Assembly: GCA_019112895.1 (NCBI GenBank)
Contig: DXIM01000093.1
Span: 1-41,643 of the forward strand
Direction: 5' to 3'
DNA from: Candidatus Stackebrandtia faecavium
GTDB lineage: Bacteria; Actinomycetota; Actinomycetes; Mycobacteriales; Micromonosporaceae
Length of the DNA: 41,643 bases
Shown here piece by piece: positions 41,610 through 41,643 of this stretch (its first letter is position 1; the number at the start of each line of letters is the position of its first letter). The notes beneath the pieces are model-generated. The model did not search any database. It saw only the letters and a list, made by a program, of their open reading frames with translations, and was not told where the DNA came from. A program made the translations under genes and the position numbers.

Positions 41610-41643
41610 ATGAAGAACATCGCTGTACTCGACGCGCCATCGA
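41610..41643 (+). CDS. Start of a probable arginase/ureohydrolase-family gene (partial)
   Basis: The last 34 bases open with ATG and read MKNIAVLDAPS before the window edge. Actinobacterial arginase-family proteins commonly begin with a very similar M-x2-IAVxDAPSNLGL strand, which is the only basis for the call. No strong ribosome site is seen (CAGCA precedes). It lies 101 bases behind the YbbN-like gene on the same strand. Confidence 0.4.
   Translation, partial: MKNIAVLDAPS

Noticed and set aside
1-41643. CRISPR arrays, insertion sequences, prophage or integrative elements
   Set aside because: No regularly spaced repeats, transposase, integrase or tRNA-flanking attachment repeats were seen by reading; the two tRNA genes are intact with ordinary flanks.

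Overview
The window reads as chromosomal DNA of a mycothiol-producing, moderately high-GC actinobacterium. The evidence is an S-(hydroxymethyl)mycothiol dehydrogenase, a ClpP1/ClpP2 pair behind trigger factor with a ClgR-like box, a mycobacterial-type RpiB, a spore-associated-protein (SapA) relative, a CGNR regulator, an XRE/NB-ARC/TPR regulator, and frequent GTG starts. The GC content looks lower than in streptomycetes, so a Glycomycetaceae-like lineage is a guess only. No insertion sequence, prophage or CRISPR array was seen.

Layout. Bases 1-330 hold the 3' end of a SapA-like secreted-protein gene broken by an in-frame TAG. Bases 478-5736 are housekeeping: HIT hydrolase, DUF1697, aminopeptidase N, DUF1015 and ribose-5-phosphate isomerase B. 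Bases 5793-8165 carry a small secreted protein, a membrane-anchored Ser/Thr kinase with a DFT instead of a DFG motif, and tRNA-Pro and tRNA-Gly. Bases 8256-13389 look stress-related: a small Rho-N/SAP-like basic protein, a YtrA-type GntR regulator with its membrane-protein partner and a perfect 36-bp operator, a large KatE catalase, a Met/Gln-rich disordered protein and another small basic protein. Acylphosphatase, DUF2277 and a secreted endonuclease/exonuclease/phosphatase follow (13395-14989).

Bases 15232-21888 are a peptidoglycan-degrading block, every member exported: PGRP-type amidase, GH25 lysozyme, then a tight three-gene unit nagZ (GH3), namZ (DUF1343) and a serine-hydrolase like Bacillus AmiE. 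Together these could trim cell-wall fragments outside the membrane. Bases 22105-26577 are tig-clpP1-clpP2-clpX, the folding and proteolysis module. A GNAT enzyme, a GMC oxidoreductase with a four-cysteine cluster motif and a PBP4-type D,D-carboxypeptidase come next (26579-31035).

Bases 31355-35411 contain the least-understood neighbourhood: an internally duplicated protein of unknown function, a PIMT-like methyltransferase, and a convergent XRE/NB-ARC/TPR regulator. Bases 35770-37518 encode a B12-dependent acyl-CoA mutase large subunit whose two specificity positions (Phe80, Gln198) point to isobutyryl-CoA rather than methylmalonyl-CoA. Bases 37582-39281 are a leftward formaldehyde-detoxification operon (mscR plus a metallo-beta-lactamase hydrolase). 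The window ends with a structured non-coding stretch, a CGNR regulator, a YbbN-like thioredoxin/TPR protein and the first codons of a probable arginase-family gene.

The items most worth a second look are the in-frame amber in the SapA-like gene, the PIMT/duplicated-protein/NB-ARC neighbourhood, the exported muropeptide-trimming cassette, the Met/Gln-rich protein beside catalase, and the atypical kinase.
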